Part shown: piece after piece, positions 8,047 to 19,400 of the stretch
Position numbering within the stretch: the first letter of the stretch is position 1
How the letters are laid out: each line of letters opens with the position of its first letter
DNA from: HK1 sp965220535
GTDB lineage: Bacteria; Pseudomonadota; Gammaproteobacteria; HK1
Reading direction: 5' to 3'
DNA length: 64,000 bases
Assembly: GCA_965220535.1 (NCBI GenBank)
Contig: OZ244833.1
Coordinates: forward strand, 4,044,079 to 4,108,078
Program-made: the position numbers and the translations under genes
Notes under the pieces: generated by a model
What the model was told of the DNA's origin: nothing
Seen by the model: the letters and a program-made list of their open reading frames with translations, nothing else
Database searches by the model: none

Positions 8047-11000
8047 ATGGACACGTTTTTCCAATCGAGCGTTTTCCCGGCTTTTAAAAGATTCTTTCGG
8101 GCATTTGTCGAGCGAATTCATTCTATATTCCCGGGAGTCGAATCCCCGCTCGTCTTTGCAAAAACATCAGTCCATCATAAAGAGTACGAAGCCCTTTCCA
8201 TTCGCAAGAAGAGTCGAGTCGTTCTTGCGATCTTTCTTGTTTTCGGGGCGTTATTGATTCTCTATATTCCTTCCGCCTTTGCGCAGGGCTTCGAGGTCAG
8301 ACCCGGCTCGTTGACCATCGACGAAGGTGAACGAGCCACCTTCGATTTGCGACTGACGACACCGCCATCGCATATTGTCAATGTCAAATTTTCTGTACCA
8401 GACTCGATTAGCCCCTTTCCGCTGACTCCCTACCCGAGGTTGTTGCCGTCCAGATTTTCTGGTATACAGATCGGAGCTGCCGGTCAGTCCGGAGGTCATC
8501 GCTGGAATGAATGGACTACGTTGACCGTTCTCGCGGACCATGACGATGACGTGAATCATGAAAATTTCGCTATTACCATTCGTGCGTCTAGTTCAGATAG
8601 TGGTTATAACGGCAAGACATCGCATGTCAATATCACCATCATCGACGACGATTTTGTTAAAGTCACTCCTAGAAGAACGCTGGAGATAGACGAGGGCAGT
8701 TCGGGGAGTTTCAACGTCAGCCTCGGCATCGTCCCGAGTGCGAACGTCACGGTTGAACTTATCAAGACGAACTCGGATATCACCCTCTCCCCGACTTTGT
8801 TGACTTTCACCCCCACGAACTCCAAGACCGAGCAATCGGTCACCGTCTCCGCCAGCCATGACAACGATAACACGAACGATACCGACACCATCACCCTGAT
8901 CGCTCGGGGTCCGATAACCACTTTCGAGACGACGGTATCGGTCACCGTTACCGACGACGATATCCCGAGGTTCTTCGTGGACCCCACCTCGTTGACCATC
9001 ACCGAAGGCGGACAAGCCACCTTCCGAGTGCGACCGGCGACCCGGCCCTCGGCGAATATGACGGTCAACCTGAGCGCCCCGGGCTCGTCGCTTACCATCA
9101 ATCCGACCACGCTGGACTTCTATCGATGGGGCTCGGATCACGGAAACGCTTGGAATCAATACAAGACGGTGACCGTTTCCGAACCCCAAGACGACGATAG
9201 CGCTGACGAAAGAGCCGTTATCAATATAAGAGGTGCGGGCGGGGATTATCAGGACAGAACTTCGCAAGTCAACGTCTCCGTCGAGGACGACGATACCCCG
9301 GGGTTCGACGTGAAAGAAGACTCGTTGACCATCATCGAAGGCGGACAAGCCACCTTCGAGGTGCGACTGACGACGTCGCCATCGGATCGTGTCCTAGTCT
9401 CATTTGCTGCACATCACTCGGATATCACCTTGGATACCGACTCGGGTGCGTCGGGCAACCAAAATACGATTACTTTTATCAATTACAATCAGGCCCGGGC
9501 CATCGGAAGGGTTTACTGGAATCAATACCAAAGGGTGACTCTTACCGCAGGCCATGACGATGATATGGATAACGAATCTTTCGGTGTTACCCTTTCCACG
9601 ACGATTAGCCGAGATGATGGTTATAAGGGCAAGTCAGCGAACATCAACAATATCACCCTCACCGACGACGATGTGATTGTCATCCCGTCGGGAACGCTGG
9701 AGATAGGCGAAGGCGGTTCGAAGAGCTTCAACGTCAGCCTCAATACCTCCCCGAGTTCGAACGTCACGATTTCCCTTGCGAAGACGAACTCGGATATTAC
9801 CCTCTCTCCGACTTCGTTGACCTTCACCACCGAGAACTACTCGACCGCACAATCGGTCACCGTCTCCGCCGGCGAAGACGCCGACATCGCGCACGACTCC
9901 GATACCATCACCCTGACCGCTTCAGGCGGATACCTGACCGATGAAGACGAGACATACGCTTCGCCGGTGACGAAATCGGTCGCCGTCACCGACGACGATA
10001 TCCCGAGGTTTTTCGTGGACCCCACCTCGTTGACCATCGCCGAAGGCGGACAAGCCACTTTCCGAGTGCGGCCGGCGACACGGCCCTCGGCGAATATGAC
10101 GGTCAATCTGAGCGCCCCGGGCTCGTCGCTCACCATCGATCCGACCACGCTGAGATTCGATCGAGACGGCGAGGATTACCCTTGGGATGAATACAAGACG
10201 GTGACCGTTTCCGAACCCCAAGACGGCGATAGCGCTGACGAAAGATCCCTTATCAATATCAGAGGTGTGGGCGGGGATTATCAGGACAAGACCTCGCAAG
10301 TCAACGTTAGCGTCGAGGACGACGATATCCCGGGGTTCGTGGTGACCCCCACCTCGTTGACCATCGCCGAAGGCGGACAAGCCACCTTCAAGGTGCGACT
10401 GGCGACGTCGCCATCGGATCGTGTCCTGGTTTCACTTGCTGCACATAACTCGGATACCACCTTGGATACCGACCCGGGTGCGTCGGGCAACCAAAATACG
10501 ATTACTTTCATCAATTACAGTCAGCCCTTGGTCGTCGGAAGGTCTTACTGGAATCAATACCGTACGGTGACCCTTAGCGCGGGCCATGACGCCGATTTCA
10601 ATGACGAATCTTTCGGTGTTACCATTTCCACGACGATTAGCAGAGATGATGCATATAAGGGCAAATCAGCGGGCGTCAGTATCACCATCACCGACGACGA
10701 CGAACTGATTCAAATCATCCCTAAAGAAAGGCTGGAGATAGGCGAAGGCGGTTCGGGGACTTTCAACGTCAGACTCGGCGCCGCCCCGGATTCGAACATC
10801 ACGGTTTCCCTTGCGAAGACGAACTCGGATATCACCCTCTCTCCGACTGCGCTGACCTTCACCCCCACGAACTACTCGAACGAACAAACGGTCACCGTCA
10901 CCGCCTCCGAAGACGCCGACCTCGCGCACGACTCCGACACCATCACCCTGTCCGCTTCGGGCGAGATAAACGCTCCTGCGGTGACGAAATCGGTCTTGGT

Positions 11001-14000
11001 TTTCGATAACGACAGTAACTCGGGTATCTTCGTGGACCCCGACTCGTTGACCATCGCCGAAGGCGGACAAGCCACCTTCCGAGTGCGACTGACGACGTCG
11101 CCATCGGATAATGTCCTCATCTCATTTTCTGTACCTGACTCGGATACCACCTTGGATACCAACCCGAATGCGTCGGGCAACCAAACTACATTTACTTTCA
11201 TCAATAACAGTCAGTCCCCGACCATCGGAAGGGCTTACTGGAATCAATACCAAACGGTGACCGTTTTCGCGGGTCATGACGCTGATGTGAATGACGAATC
11301 TTTCGTTATCAGCCTTGATACGACGACTCGAGATAATACTTATCGGGGCAAGAGAGCGAGCGTCGATATTGCCATTACCGACGACGACAAGCCCTTGGGA
11401 ACGATTCAAATCACGTCGGGAACGCTGACGATAGACGAGGGCGGTTCGGGGACTTTCGATGTCAGCCTCAGTACCGCCCCGGGTTCGAACGTCACGGTTT
11501 CCCTTGCGAAGACGAATTCGGATATCACCCTCTTACCGACTTCGCTGACCTTCACCCCCGAGAACTACTCGACCGCACAAACGGTCACCGTCTCCGCCGG
11601 CGAAGACACCGACATCGTGAACGAATCCGACACCCTCACCCTGTCCGCTTCGGGCGGGATAAACGCTCCGCCGGTGACCAAATCGGTCTCCATCACCGAT
11701 AACGATGCCCCTTCGGGAACCATCGTTCTCTCAGATACACAGACGCTGACGATAGACGAGGGCGGCTCGGGGACTTTCGACGTCAGCCTCAGCGCCGCCC
11801 CGAACGCGAACGTCACGGTTTCCCTTGCGAAGACGAACTCGGATATCACCCTTTCCCCGACCTCGCTGACCTTCGATGCGTCGAACTATGGGACCGGACA
11901 AACGATCACCGTCTCCGCCGCCGAGGATACCGATGCCACGAACGATTCCGACACCATCACCCTGTCCGCCACGGGCGGCATCGATGCCGACGATGTGACG
12001 AAATCGGTCTCCGTCACCGATAACGATACCCCTTCGGAAGCCATCGTTCTCTCCGATACGAATACGCTGAACATAACCGAGGGCGGCTCGGGGACCTTCT
12101 CCGTCAGCCTCAGCGCCGCCCCGAGCGCGAGCGGAACGGTCTCACTTACGAAGACGAACGCGGATATCACCCTTTTCCCGACCTCGCTGACCTTCGACGC
12201 GTCGAACTATGGGACCGGACAAACGATCACCGTCACCGCCGCCGAGGATGCCGATAGCACGAACGAATCCGACACCATCATCCTGACCGCCACGGGAGGG
12301 ATCAGCGCTTCGCCGGTGACGAAGTCGGTCTCCGTCAGCGATAACGATGCCCCTCCGGGAACCATCGTTCTCTCCGATACGAGGACGCTGAACATAGCCG
12401 AGGGCGGCTCGGGGACTTTCGACGTCACCCTCAGCGCCGCCCCGAACGCGAATGTCACGGTTTCCCTTGAGAAGACGAACGCGGATATCACCCTTTCCCC
12501 GACCTCGCTGACCTTCGACGCGTCGAACTATAGGGCCGGACAAAGGGTCACCGTCTCCGCCGCCGAGGATGCCGATAACACGAACGATTCCGACACCATC
12601 ACCCTGTCCGCCACGGGCGGCATCGATGCCGACGATGTGACCAAATCGGTCTCGGTTACCGATAACGATGCCCCGTCGGGAACCATCGTTCTCTCCGATA
12701 CGAATACGCTGAACATAACCGAGGGCGGCTCGGGGACTTTCAGGGTCAGTCTCAGCACCGCACCGAGTGACGACGTCAGGGTTTCTCTTTCGAAGACGAA
12801 CTCGGATATCACCCTCTCCCCGACTTCGCTGATCTTCACATCCGACGACTACGCAATCGTGCGATCGGTCTTGGTTTCGGCGAAAGAGGATGACGACGCC
12901 ACGGACGACACCGACACGATCACCCTCGTCGCATCGGGAGGAATCGACGCCCCGGAGGCGACGAAATCGCTCTCCGTCACCGATAACGACGAGAAACCCT
13001 CGGGAAGCATCGTTCTCGACCCGTCGGGAACGCTGACGATAGACGAGGGCGGCTCGGGGACCTTGTCCGTCAGCCTCAGCGCCGCGCCGAATGCGGACGT
13101 GACGGTTTCTCTTAGGAAGACGAATGCGGATATCACCCTTGACCGGACCTCGTTGACCTTCGATGCTTCGAACTATGCGACGCCGCAGGATATTTCCGTT
13201 TCTGCCGCCGAAGACGAAGACGCCACCGACGACAGCGATGCCATCACCCTGTCCGCCGACGGCGGCATCATTGCCTCCGATGCGACCTCGGTGATCTCGG
13301 TGAACGACGACGAGGTCGTCGGAAGCATCGTCTTGGATTCCACGGAAACGCTGAACGTCGACGAGGGCGGCTACCGGGAGTTCACCGTCCGTCTCTCGAC
13401 GGCGCCGAATAACGATGTGAAGGTCTCCTTGGGGAAGACGAACGCGGACGTGACTCTTTCTCCGGCCTCGCTGACCTTCACCGCATCGAATTATCGAACC
13501 GCGCAGACCGTCACCCTTACCGCCGCCCAAGACGACGACGCCGAAGACGATAGCGACATCATCACGATCGAAGCCGCCGGCGGCTTCATCGCTTCCGATG
13601 TGACCAAAGTGGTTTCGGTGGATGACGACGAAGTCGCCGGAAGCATCATCCTTTCTCCCACGACAACGCTGGAAATCGCCGAAGGGGATTCGGCGGCTTT
13701 CTCCGTCAGTCTTTCGATCGCGCCGGTCAATGACGTTAGCGTCAACCTTTCGAAAACCAATGACGATATCGGCCTTTCCACGACCTCGTTGACCTTCACC
13801 GCATCGGATTGGGAGACGCCCCAAAGCGTTACCGTCTCCGCGGCCCAAGACGACGACGCCGCGAGCGAGAGCGATACCATCACTCTATCCGCCACCGGCG
13901 GCATCGTCGCCGACGCTGTCATAAAAAGCGTCAGAGTTGCCGACGACGACGCCCCCTCGGGAACGATATCGACGGATCCCGCCACGCTGTCTTTGAACGA

Positions 14001-15636
14001 AGGCGAATCGACGAATCTCACCGTCCGACTCTTGGATCCGCCGATCGCCGATGTCACAGTCTCCCTTTTGACGACCGGCGAAGCCCTCGTCCTCGACAAG
14101 ACTTCGCTCGTCCTCCCCGTTTCGAACTGGAGCGCCGCCCAAACCGTCACCGTCAGCGCCGCCCATGACCCCGACACCGCCGACGGGAGCCACACCATCA
14201 CCCTGTCCGCTTCCGGCGGCATCGACGCCTCCGATGTCGTCGTATCGGTCTCGGTGGCGGACGACGATTTCCCGGGCGGCTTGTCCTTGTCCCCGTCCCC
14301 GTCGGAGACGCTGGAGGTGCTCGAAGGCGGCAGCGCCACCTTGGGCATATCCCTGACAGCCAGGCCCAGCGTGGCGAGCGTCAGCGTCTTGCTTTCCAAA
14401 TCCGACCCGAACCTCGTTCTCGAGCCCGCCTCGCTGACCTTCACCGAATCGAACTGGAGCGCTGCACAGCAGGTCATCGTTTCGGCGTTCGAGGACGACG
14501 ATGTCGAGGACGGCTCCGATACCATCACCTTGTCCTTCGCCGGCGGCGGCAACTACGAATCGCTGACGCAAAGCGTCCCCGTGCGTATCATCGATTCCCT
14601 GGGGGAGTTCACCCTCACCCCGACGGAGTTGAATTTGACCGAGGGCGGGGATTCGCTTGACATGCAAGTCCGGCTCGATGTCGAACCGGTAGGTTCTTCG
14701 ATCGTGACGGTGACTTTGACCGCCGATCGCTCGGGCCTTGCGATTTCGCCCCCGGTTTTCATCTTCCCCGCCAGTCTTTGGGACACTCCCCGCAGCGTCA
14801 CCGTGCGCGCCATCGACGATTCGAACTCCTCTGACGAGACAACGACCATCACCGCGGTGGCCGTCGGCGGCAACTACCGCAGCGTGCAACGAACGGCGAA
14901 GGTATCGGTGCAAGACGACGATGAGGCGTCGATCGCGCGCCCGCCGGTCAAAGCCCAAGCCTTGGCCATCCCGCCGGTCGGCGCTCAGGACAGCACTACT
15001 TTGCGGATGCGCTGCAAGCAGGATTCGCCCTGCGCTGTGGTGCTCGACTGCACCGCCCAAGACGACGGTTCGACCTTCGAAGTCATTCTTCCCGAGTCCA
15101 TCCCTGCATGGGGCACGCTGACTCTGACGGCGGAAGATATCGAGCGCCATACCGGCGCCTCGTGGGCGGGCAAGGGGCGTTTGGGTTGCGCCTTGCGCAG
15201 CGAGGGGAGCTTGGGCTCGCAAGTCTGGACGCGCTCCGGCGACGGAGTCCTGGTCAACAACTCGGCCTTGATCCGCAGCATGCCCGAGGGCGATGGGCAC
15301 CGCGCGGATATCGAATCGATCCCCGAGCCCAAGAGTTTGGAGAGGACGAACCTGCGCATCCGATGCATCGCCCCCGAGCGCAGCCATTGCACCGCCACCC
15401 GCCTCGCCTGCTACGACGACGAGGGGATGCGCTACGACGGCGATATCGGCACGATCGAGCGCCTACAAGTGCGCCATCTACAAACGACGGAGATAGCCGA
15501 TCGCATCGGCTATCGCTGGCAGGGGATGGGCCTCGTTTGCGAGATTCGTTCAAGCGCCCCCTTCACAGTACAGGTGTTGACCCGCACAGGAGGCGGCGGA
15601 GCCTTGGTCAACAACAGCGCAACGGGAGTGCAGTAG
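8047..15636 (+). CDS. Giant secreted protein of 20 Calx-beta-like repeats (A)
   Basis: A 2529-residue protein starting at ATG 8047 (AGGAG at 8035-8039). The N-terminus is unusual: about 58 charged residues precede a hydrophobic segment (VVLAIFLVFGALLILYI) and an Ala-x-Ala site, like the long signal peptides of large exported proteins. Then come 20 tandem repeats of about 85-130 residues, each opening with a T-L-x-I-x-E-G-G-x-x-x-F-x-V block and closing on a D-D-D or D-N-D turn, as in Calx-beta/cadherin-like folds that bind calcium. The last about 230 residues are two related cysteine-containing modules ending VWTRSGDGVLVNNSA and LTRTGGGGALVNNSA, shared with the protein at 48940-54243. No LPXTG, RTX or autotransporter barrel is seen, so the export route is unknown. 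Likely an adhesin or matrix protein (inference). Confidence 0.9.
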   Translation: MDTFFQSSVFPAFKRFFRAFVERIHSIFPGVESPLVFAKTSVHHKEYEALSIRKKSRVVLAIFLVFGALLILYIPSAFAQGFEVRPGSLTIDEGERATFDLRLTTPPSHIVNVKFSVPDSISPFPLTPYPRLLPSRFSGIQIGAAGQSGGHRWNEWTTLTVLADHDDDVNHENFAITIRASSSDSGYNGKTSHVNITIIDDDFVKVTPRRTLEIDEGSSGSFNVSLGIVPSANVTVELIKTNSDITLSPTLLTFTPTNSKTEQSVTVSASHDNDNTNDTDTITLIARGPITTFETTVSVTVTDDDIPRFFVDPTSLTITEGGQATFRVRPATRPSANMTVNLSAPGSSLTINPTTLDFYRWGSDHGNAWNQYKTVTVSEPQDDDSADERAVINIRGAGGDYQDRTSQVNVSVEDDDTPGFDVKEDSLTIIEGGQATFEVRLTTSPSDRVLVSFAAHHSDITLDTDSGASGNQNTITFINYNQARAIGRVYWNQYQRVTLTAGHDDDMDNESFGVTLSTTISRDDGYKGKSANINNITLTDDDVIVIPSGTLEIGEGGSKSFNVSLNTSPSSNVTISLAKTNSDITLSPTSLTFTTENYSTAQSVTVSAGEDADIAHDSDTITLTASGGYLTDEDETYASPVTKSVAVTDDDIPRFFVDPTSLTIAEGGQATFRVRPATRPSANMTVNLSAPGSSLTIDPTTLRFDRDGEDYPWDEYKTVTVSEPQDGDSADERSLINIRGVGGDYQDKTSQVNVSVEDDDIPGFVVTPTSLTIAEGGQATFKVRLATSPSDRVLVSLAAHNSDTTLDTDPGASGNQNTITFINYSQPLVVGRSYWNQYRTVTLSAGHDADFNDESFGVTISTTISRDDAYKGKSAGVSITITDDDELIQIIPKERLEIGEGGSGTFNVRLGAAPDSNITVSLAKTNSDITLSPTALTFTPTNYSNEQTVTVTASEDADLAHDSDTITLSASGEINAPAVTKSVLVFDNDSNSGIFVDPDSLTIAEGGQATFRVRLTTSPSDNVLISFSVPDSDTTLDTNPNASGNQTTFTFINNSQSPTIGRAYWNQYQTVTVFAGHDADVNDESFVISLDTTTRDNTYRGKRASVDIAITDDDKPLGTIQITSGTLTIDEGGSGTFDVSLSTAPGSNVTVSLAKTNSDITLLPTSLTFTPENYSTAQTVTVSAGEDTDIVNESDTLTLSASGGINAPPVTKSVSITDNDAPSGTIVLSDTQTLTIDEGGSGTFDVSLSAAPNANVTVSLAKTNSDITLSPTSLTFDASNYGTGQTITVSAAEDTDATNDSDTITLSATGGIDADDVTKSVSVTDNDTPSEAIVLSDTNTLNITEGGSGTFSVSLSAAPSASGTVSLTKTNADITLFPTSLTFDASNYGTGQTITVTAAEDADSTNESDTIILTATGGISASPVTKSVSVSDNDAPPGTIVLSDTRTLNIAEGGSGTFDVTLSAAPNANVTVSLEKTNADITLSPTSLTFDASNYRAGQRVTVSAAEDADNTNDSDTITLSATGGIDADDVTKSVSVTDNDAPSGTIVLSDTNTLNITEGGSGTFRVSLSTAPSDDVRVSLSKTNSDITLSPTSLIFTSDDYAIVRSVLVSAKEDDDATDDTDTITLVASGGIDAPEATKSLSVTDNDEKPSGSIVLDPSGTLTIDEGGSGTLSVSLSAAPNADVTVSLRKTNADITLDRTSLTFDASNYATPQDISVSAAEDEDATDDSDAITLSADGGIIASDATSVISVNDDEVVGSIVLDSTETLNVDEGGYREFTVRLSTAPNNDVKVSLGKTNADVTLSPASLTFTASNYRTAQTVTLTAAQDDDAEDDSDIITIEAAGGFIASDVTKVVSVDDDEVAGSIILSPTTTLEIAEGDSAAFSVSLSIAPVNDVSVNLSKTNDDIGLSTTSLTFTASDWETPQSVTVSAAQDDDAASESDTITLSATGGIVADAVIKSVRVADDDAPSGTISTDPATLSLNEGESTNLTVRLLDPPIADVTVSLLTTGEALVLDKTSLVLPVSNWSAAQTVTVSAAHDPDTADGSHTITLSASGGIDASDVVVSVSVADDDFPGGLSLSPSPSETLEVLEGGSATLGISLTARPSVASVSVLLSKSDPNLVLEPASLTFTESNWSAAQQVIVSAFEDDDVEDGSDTITLSFAGGGNYESLTQSVPVRIIDSLGEFTLTPTELNLTEGGDSLDMQVRLDVEPVGSSIVTVTLTADRSGLAISPPVFIFPASLWDTPRSVTVRAIDDSNSSDETTTITAVAVGGNYRSVQRTAKVSVQDDDEASIARPPVKAQALAIPPVGAQDSTTLRMRCKQDSPCAVVLDCTAQDDGSTFEVILPESIPAWGTLTLTAEDIERHTGASWAGKGRLGCALRSEGSLGSQVWTRSGDGVLVNNSALIRSMPEGDGHRADIESIPEPKSLERTNLRIRCIAPERSHCTATRLACYDDEGMRYDGDIGTIERLQVRHLQTTEIADRIGYRWQGMGLVCEIRSSAPFTVQVLTRTGGGGALVNNSATGVQ
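8960..11400 (+). repeat. Higher-order DNA repeat inside giant gene A
   Basis: Repeats 2-4, 5-7 and 8-9 of giant protein A follow the same order of three repeat types. The DNA of the second type (about 8960-9110 and 10000-10140) is nearly identical over about 150 bases. This means blocks of about 1 kb were duplicated recently, rather than single domains drifting independently. Confidence 0.7.
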
Positions 15637-16487
15637 GGGTTCAATAAAGGAAAGGCAAAGGAAGGGCAGCGGCAAACCCCCGCCTTTCTCATCACCCTTA
15701 GCTTCGCCCCCGAAAAAGGGCTCGCCTCGAGACGATGGTCACCTCAAGCACCCTGAGGGAAATCGACAGCGAAACGCTTCTTGAGGTCTCTTTGAAAAGA
15801 AGCCCTCGATGAGCCCTTAGCTTCATCGAAAAAACCCCTTCTTTCGAAGCCGAAATATCGTCGACGACTCACCTCGTCCTTTCAAAAGAGGCAGGACGCA
15901 ACCACCTGAGCCGGTCGAAAACGAAACTTTTGATTTCAAGAAAGACCGACTGCAAGAATGCTTCAGGACCGTCGGCGAAGCGGCGGAGCCGCCATGGCAA
16001 GGGTTCGCAATACATCCGACACGACTTTCTTCGGCTAGAACGACTCTCGCCGCCCGAAGAGGCGATGACCGGCTCGGGCACTTTATGATGCATATCGAAA
16101 AGAACGATCCTCTTTTGACCTAAGAGCCTCGAATATCATCGAGGACCAAAAAAGACTTTTCAATGCTTCGAAATCGATAGCGAATATCGGCAGGCAGGGG
16201 GGCACGAGCACCGCCCGGCAGATCGCTTGGAAGCGAACCACGGCGGGGCAATCCACGACGGACGCATAAGTTAAACGAGTGTTTTGATAACCCTAGGACG
16301 CTACAAGTCTGCGCTATTTAGAAAAAAGATTCAGAGCGAAGATGTAGTTACATCTCACTTTCAATCCCCCGCTTATCTTCTATCGCATTCATTCCGTTAA
16401 CGATCGTTTCGACCAAAGGCGTATAGACCCGTAGTGCCTGATCTAATATTTCTAACAGATCTCAATATGTTGATATTGCTTATCGGA
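15637..16487. other. Non-coding stretch between giant gene A and the restriction genes
   Basis: No intact gene is seen. It holds a short decayed IS fragment (about 15958-16060) and turns AT-rich from about 16270, where the base composition of the restriction island begins. The res gene ends at 16488 on the opposite strand. Confidence 0.5.
15958..16060 (+). mobile_element. Decayed fragment of the IS3-family element
   Basis: About 100 bases match the part of the intact transposase gene around its second catalytic Asp: the sequence for the GSQYI motif is still readable (near 16000), flanked by diverged but alignable DNA. Orientation is opposite to the intact copy at 22594-23976. No open frame remains. 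Confidence 0.55.
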
Positions 16488-19400
16488 CTACCCCTCCTTC
16501 TCCGCATGTTTCATCATATCGTCAACGTCCTTGCACTGGATGTAGAGGGCGGGGTTTTCATTGGTGATTGCGATTTTTTCAAAGTGCCGCTTTCCGCACT
16601 TGATCTTCGCGGCTTCAAGATAACGTAGATCGACCTGCCATGTGCTGTCCTTTGTTTCAACGACGAAGTAGAGCTTTTCCTCGCCATCGTCTTCCACAAC
16701 AACCGCCCAATCGGGATTGTAGGAGCCAAGTGGTGTCGGGATTTTGAACCACGCGGGCAACTTGGCGTAGACCTTCACCTTTTCATTCTTTTCCAAGTCC
16801 TCGGCGAATGACTTCTCTACGCCTTCCGAGTCATAAACAACATGAGTGTAAACGGATTTTTTTACTTCCAGCGTATTTTTCAGATAGCCTTTTAGTTCTT
16901 CCTGCTCGAAAAGCTCCTGAGCATAAAAGTCGCCGATTTTCGTGTATTTGATGCCATTCACCAGTGCCAGCCGTTTGGTGCGGTTGATCGCCTCCGAGCA
17001 GTAGTCTATGAACTGCTGGGGGTTGAGCAAGAAGTCTTTTAGCCTGCGGCTCTTTCTAAGTATTTGGACGATGCTCTTTCTGGTGAGTTGGGTCTTATCC
17101 TGTAAATCGGTAATGATATCGGGTAGCTCGATATCATCCTCGTGGATCGCTGTGTAGCCTGACTTGCATGTTTCCTGAACCTCTACGCCACCTTTGCCGA
17201 TAGCGATATCGGCCTTTCGGAATTGAACGCGAGTTCTGGTAATCGGAGGGCAGCTTCTTATCGCGTTGGCACAATCATTCAGGAGTTTGGGATTGTCGAA
17301 TTCCACGCGGTACGTTGTCTTGTACTTGATCCGATCCCAAAGAAGGCGAAATTCATTGGATTCAAGAATAGCTTCTCGCGTTCGAATGACCTTCCGTTCA
17401 TCAGCGTTCTTGATATCCAGCCTGCCAGCCAACTTGCGCAGCATATTTCGAATGTTCAAGACAATAATGTCCGCTTGTTCCTCTCCGTGATTTTTGACAA
17501 TTATCTGCTTAATTCTTTCTGACAGCGTAAAATTTCTGTCTTTCAGCATCGCACGGAGACTATCTTGCACCTTACCATTGGTATCTACTAATTGCTGATC
17601 TTTGAGGAATTGCCAGATTTTCTTTGACTGCTCCACACCTAAGGGCACAGATCTACCTTCATTGTTGAGGATCTGGATGGTCGCGAAAAAATGCGGTTCA
17701 ACAATGCCGAAGCGAATGCCTGTATCCTGTTCGATCTCTTTTTGCAGACCTTCGGCGAACCTCTCGTAGCTCTCCGTGGCTATCACAGTCAATGTATTTA
17801 TGTCGTTCCCATGGACCCGTTCACCATTTTGATTGACGCAGAGACGAAGACCACGGCCGAGTGTCTGGCGGCGCTCCCGCTCGCTGCCCATGTCTCGAAG
17901 CGTGCAAATCTGGAATACGTTTGGATTATCCCAGCCCTCCTTCAGAGCGGAGTGAGAGAAAATGAACTTCAGCTTAGTGTCGAAGCTAAGCAATTTTTCT
18001 TTCTCCTTCATAATCAGATTGTATGCTCGCTCTGCATTATCGCGATTCGTCTGATTATTCTCGGCAGTCTCTACGGACCGGCCCTTCTTGTCAATGGAGA
18101 AATAGCCGTTGTGAACATCGCTCGCATCGGCTTTCAGATCAATTTCTTTGAACAGGCTTTGATACTCTACTAATTTGGCCTGCTTGCGGTATTCTTCTTC
18201 GAATATCAGGGCGTATTTTCCCATAATGGTGTTACCATCTTTATCGTACTGGCGATAATGCTCGACGCTATCAATAAAGAACAGGCTAAGCACTTTGATC
18301 GGCTTCTTGTTTTTCGCGAACATCAGCTCCTTATCGAAGTGCTCTTTGATTGTTCGCTGAATCATCAAACGCTTGATCTGATCGGAGTCAACATCACCAA
18401 TCGCGTCTCCTGGCCTAAGCAGTTGATCGAAGCCATCGCCTTTTACCTCAATGGATTCCTTGCCCTTCCCGCAAGTAATAGTACCGATCTGTATATTTTT
18501 GTAGATGGATCGACCAGTGATCTGTTCCAGATCGTCTCCGTCCTCTACGATGCGGAAATCACGCTGGATATTCTTGCCGCGCTGGAAATCTACCTCAATC
18601 TTGGCAGTGACTGATCCTCTCCGGTTATGCGTTGAGTCCAATAGGATATAAGGCTTGTTGTGCGCACTGTCGATCTGGAGTGAGGCCACCTCAATCCGCT
18701 TAACCAGCCTCCGCTCGTAGGCATCCACTGCATCTAACTGGAAGGTCATGTGATGCTTGTTCACATGAGTCGCGGAATAACGCAGGGTACATAGCGGATT
18801 CATCGCTGTGAGCGCTTCTTTCCCTTTACCTTTCAGGCCACCGTCAACACTTTGAGGCTCGTCGACGATAATAATCGGCCTCGTGGCACGAACAAGATCA
18901 ATTGGTTTTTCACCACCTGTACTCTCGTTCTCCTTGTACAGGTTGTTGACATCTTTCTTGTTGATCGCGCCGACTGTTGTGACCATGATCTGGATATTGG
19001 AACTAGTAGCAAAGTTACGAACTTGTCCTAGTTTCGATGAGTCGTAAAGGAAATATTCGTAGCCCTTGGCCTTCGGATATAAGCCCTCAAAGTGCTCCTG
19101 TGTGATTTGCAGCGTCTTGTATGTGCCTTCCTTGATTGCAATGGACGGCACGACAATCATAAATTTGGTAAAGCCATAGTTCTTGTTCAGCTCGAAGATC
19201 GTACGCAAATACACATAGGTCTTGCCTGTTCCGGTTTCCATTTCAACAGTGAAGTCACCACTATCTAGCTTCTCGGAGGGTTGCAAGCCATTCTGGATCT
19301 GCACCTTGCGTAGGTTCTCTTCAATTTCCTCATCTTCCAGCACTAACCTGTTCCCAGTACCGAGCTGACTTTCTTCCATACCTAAAGACAAATTCGGACT

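Noticed and set aside
12142..13848. 568-codon minus-strand frame inside giant gene A, with many Arg/Gly repeats
   Set aside because: Mirror image of the Calx-beta repeats; repeats in the real gene make repeats in the shadow frame.
8960..14500. Regularly spaced DNA repeats that might suggest a CRISPR array
   Set aside because: The period is about 300 bases, repeats keep a reading frame and encode protein domains; no short identical repeat-spacer structure and no cas genes.
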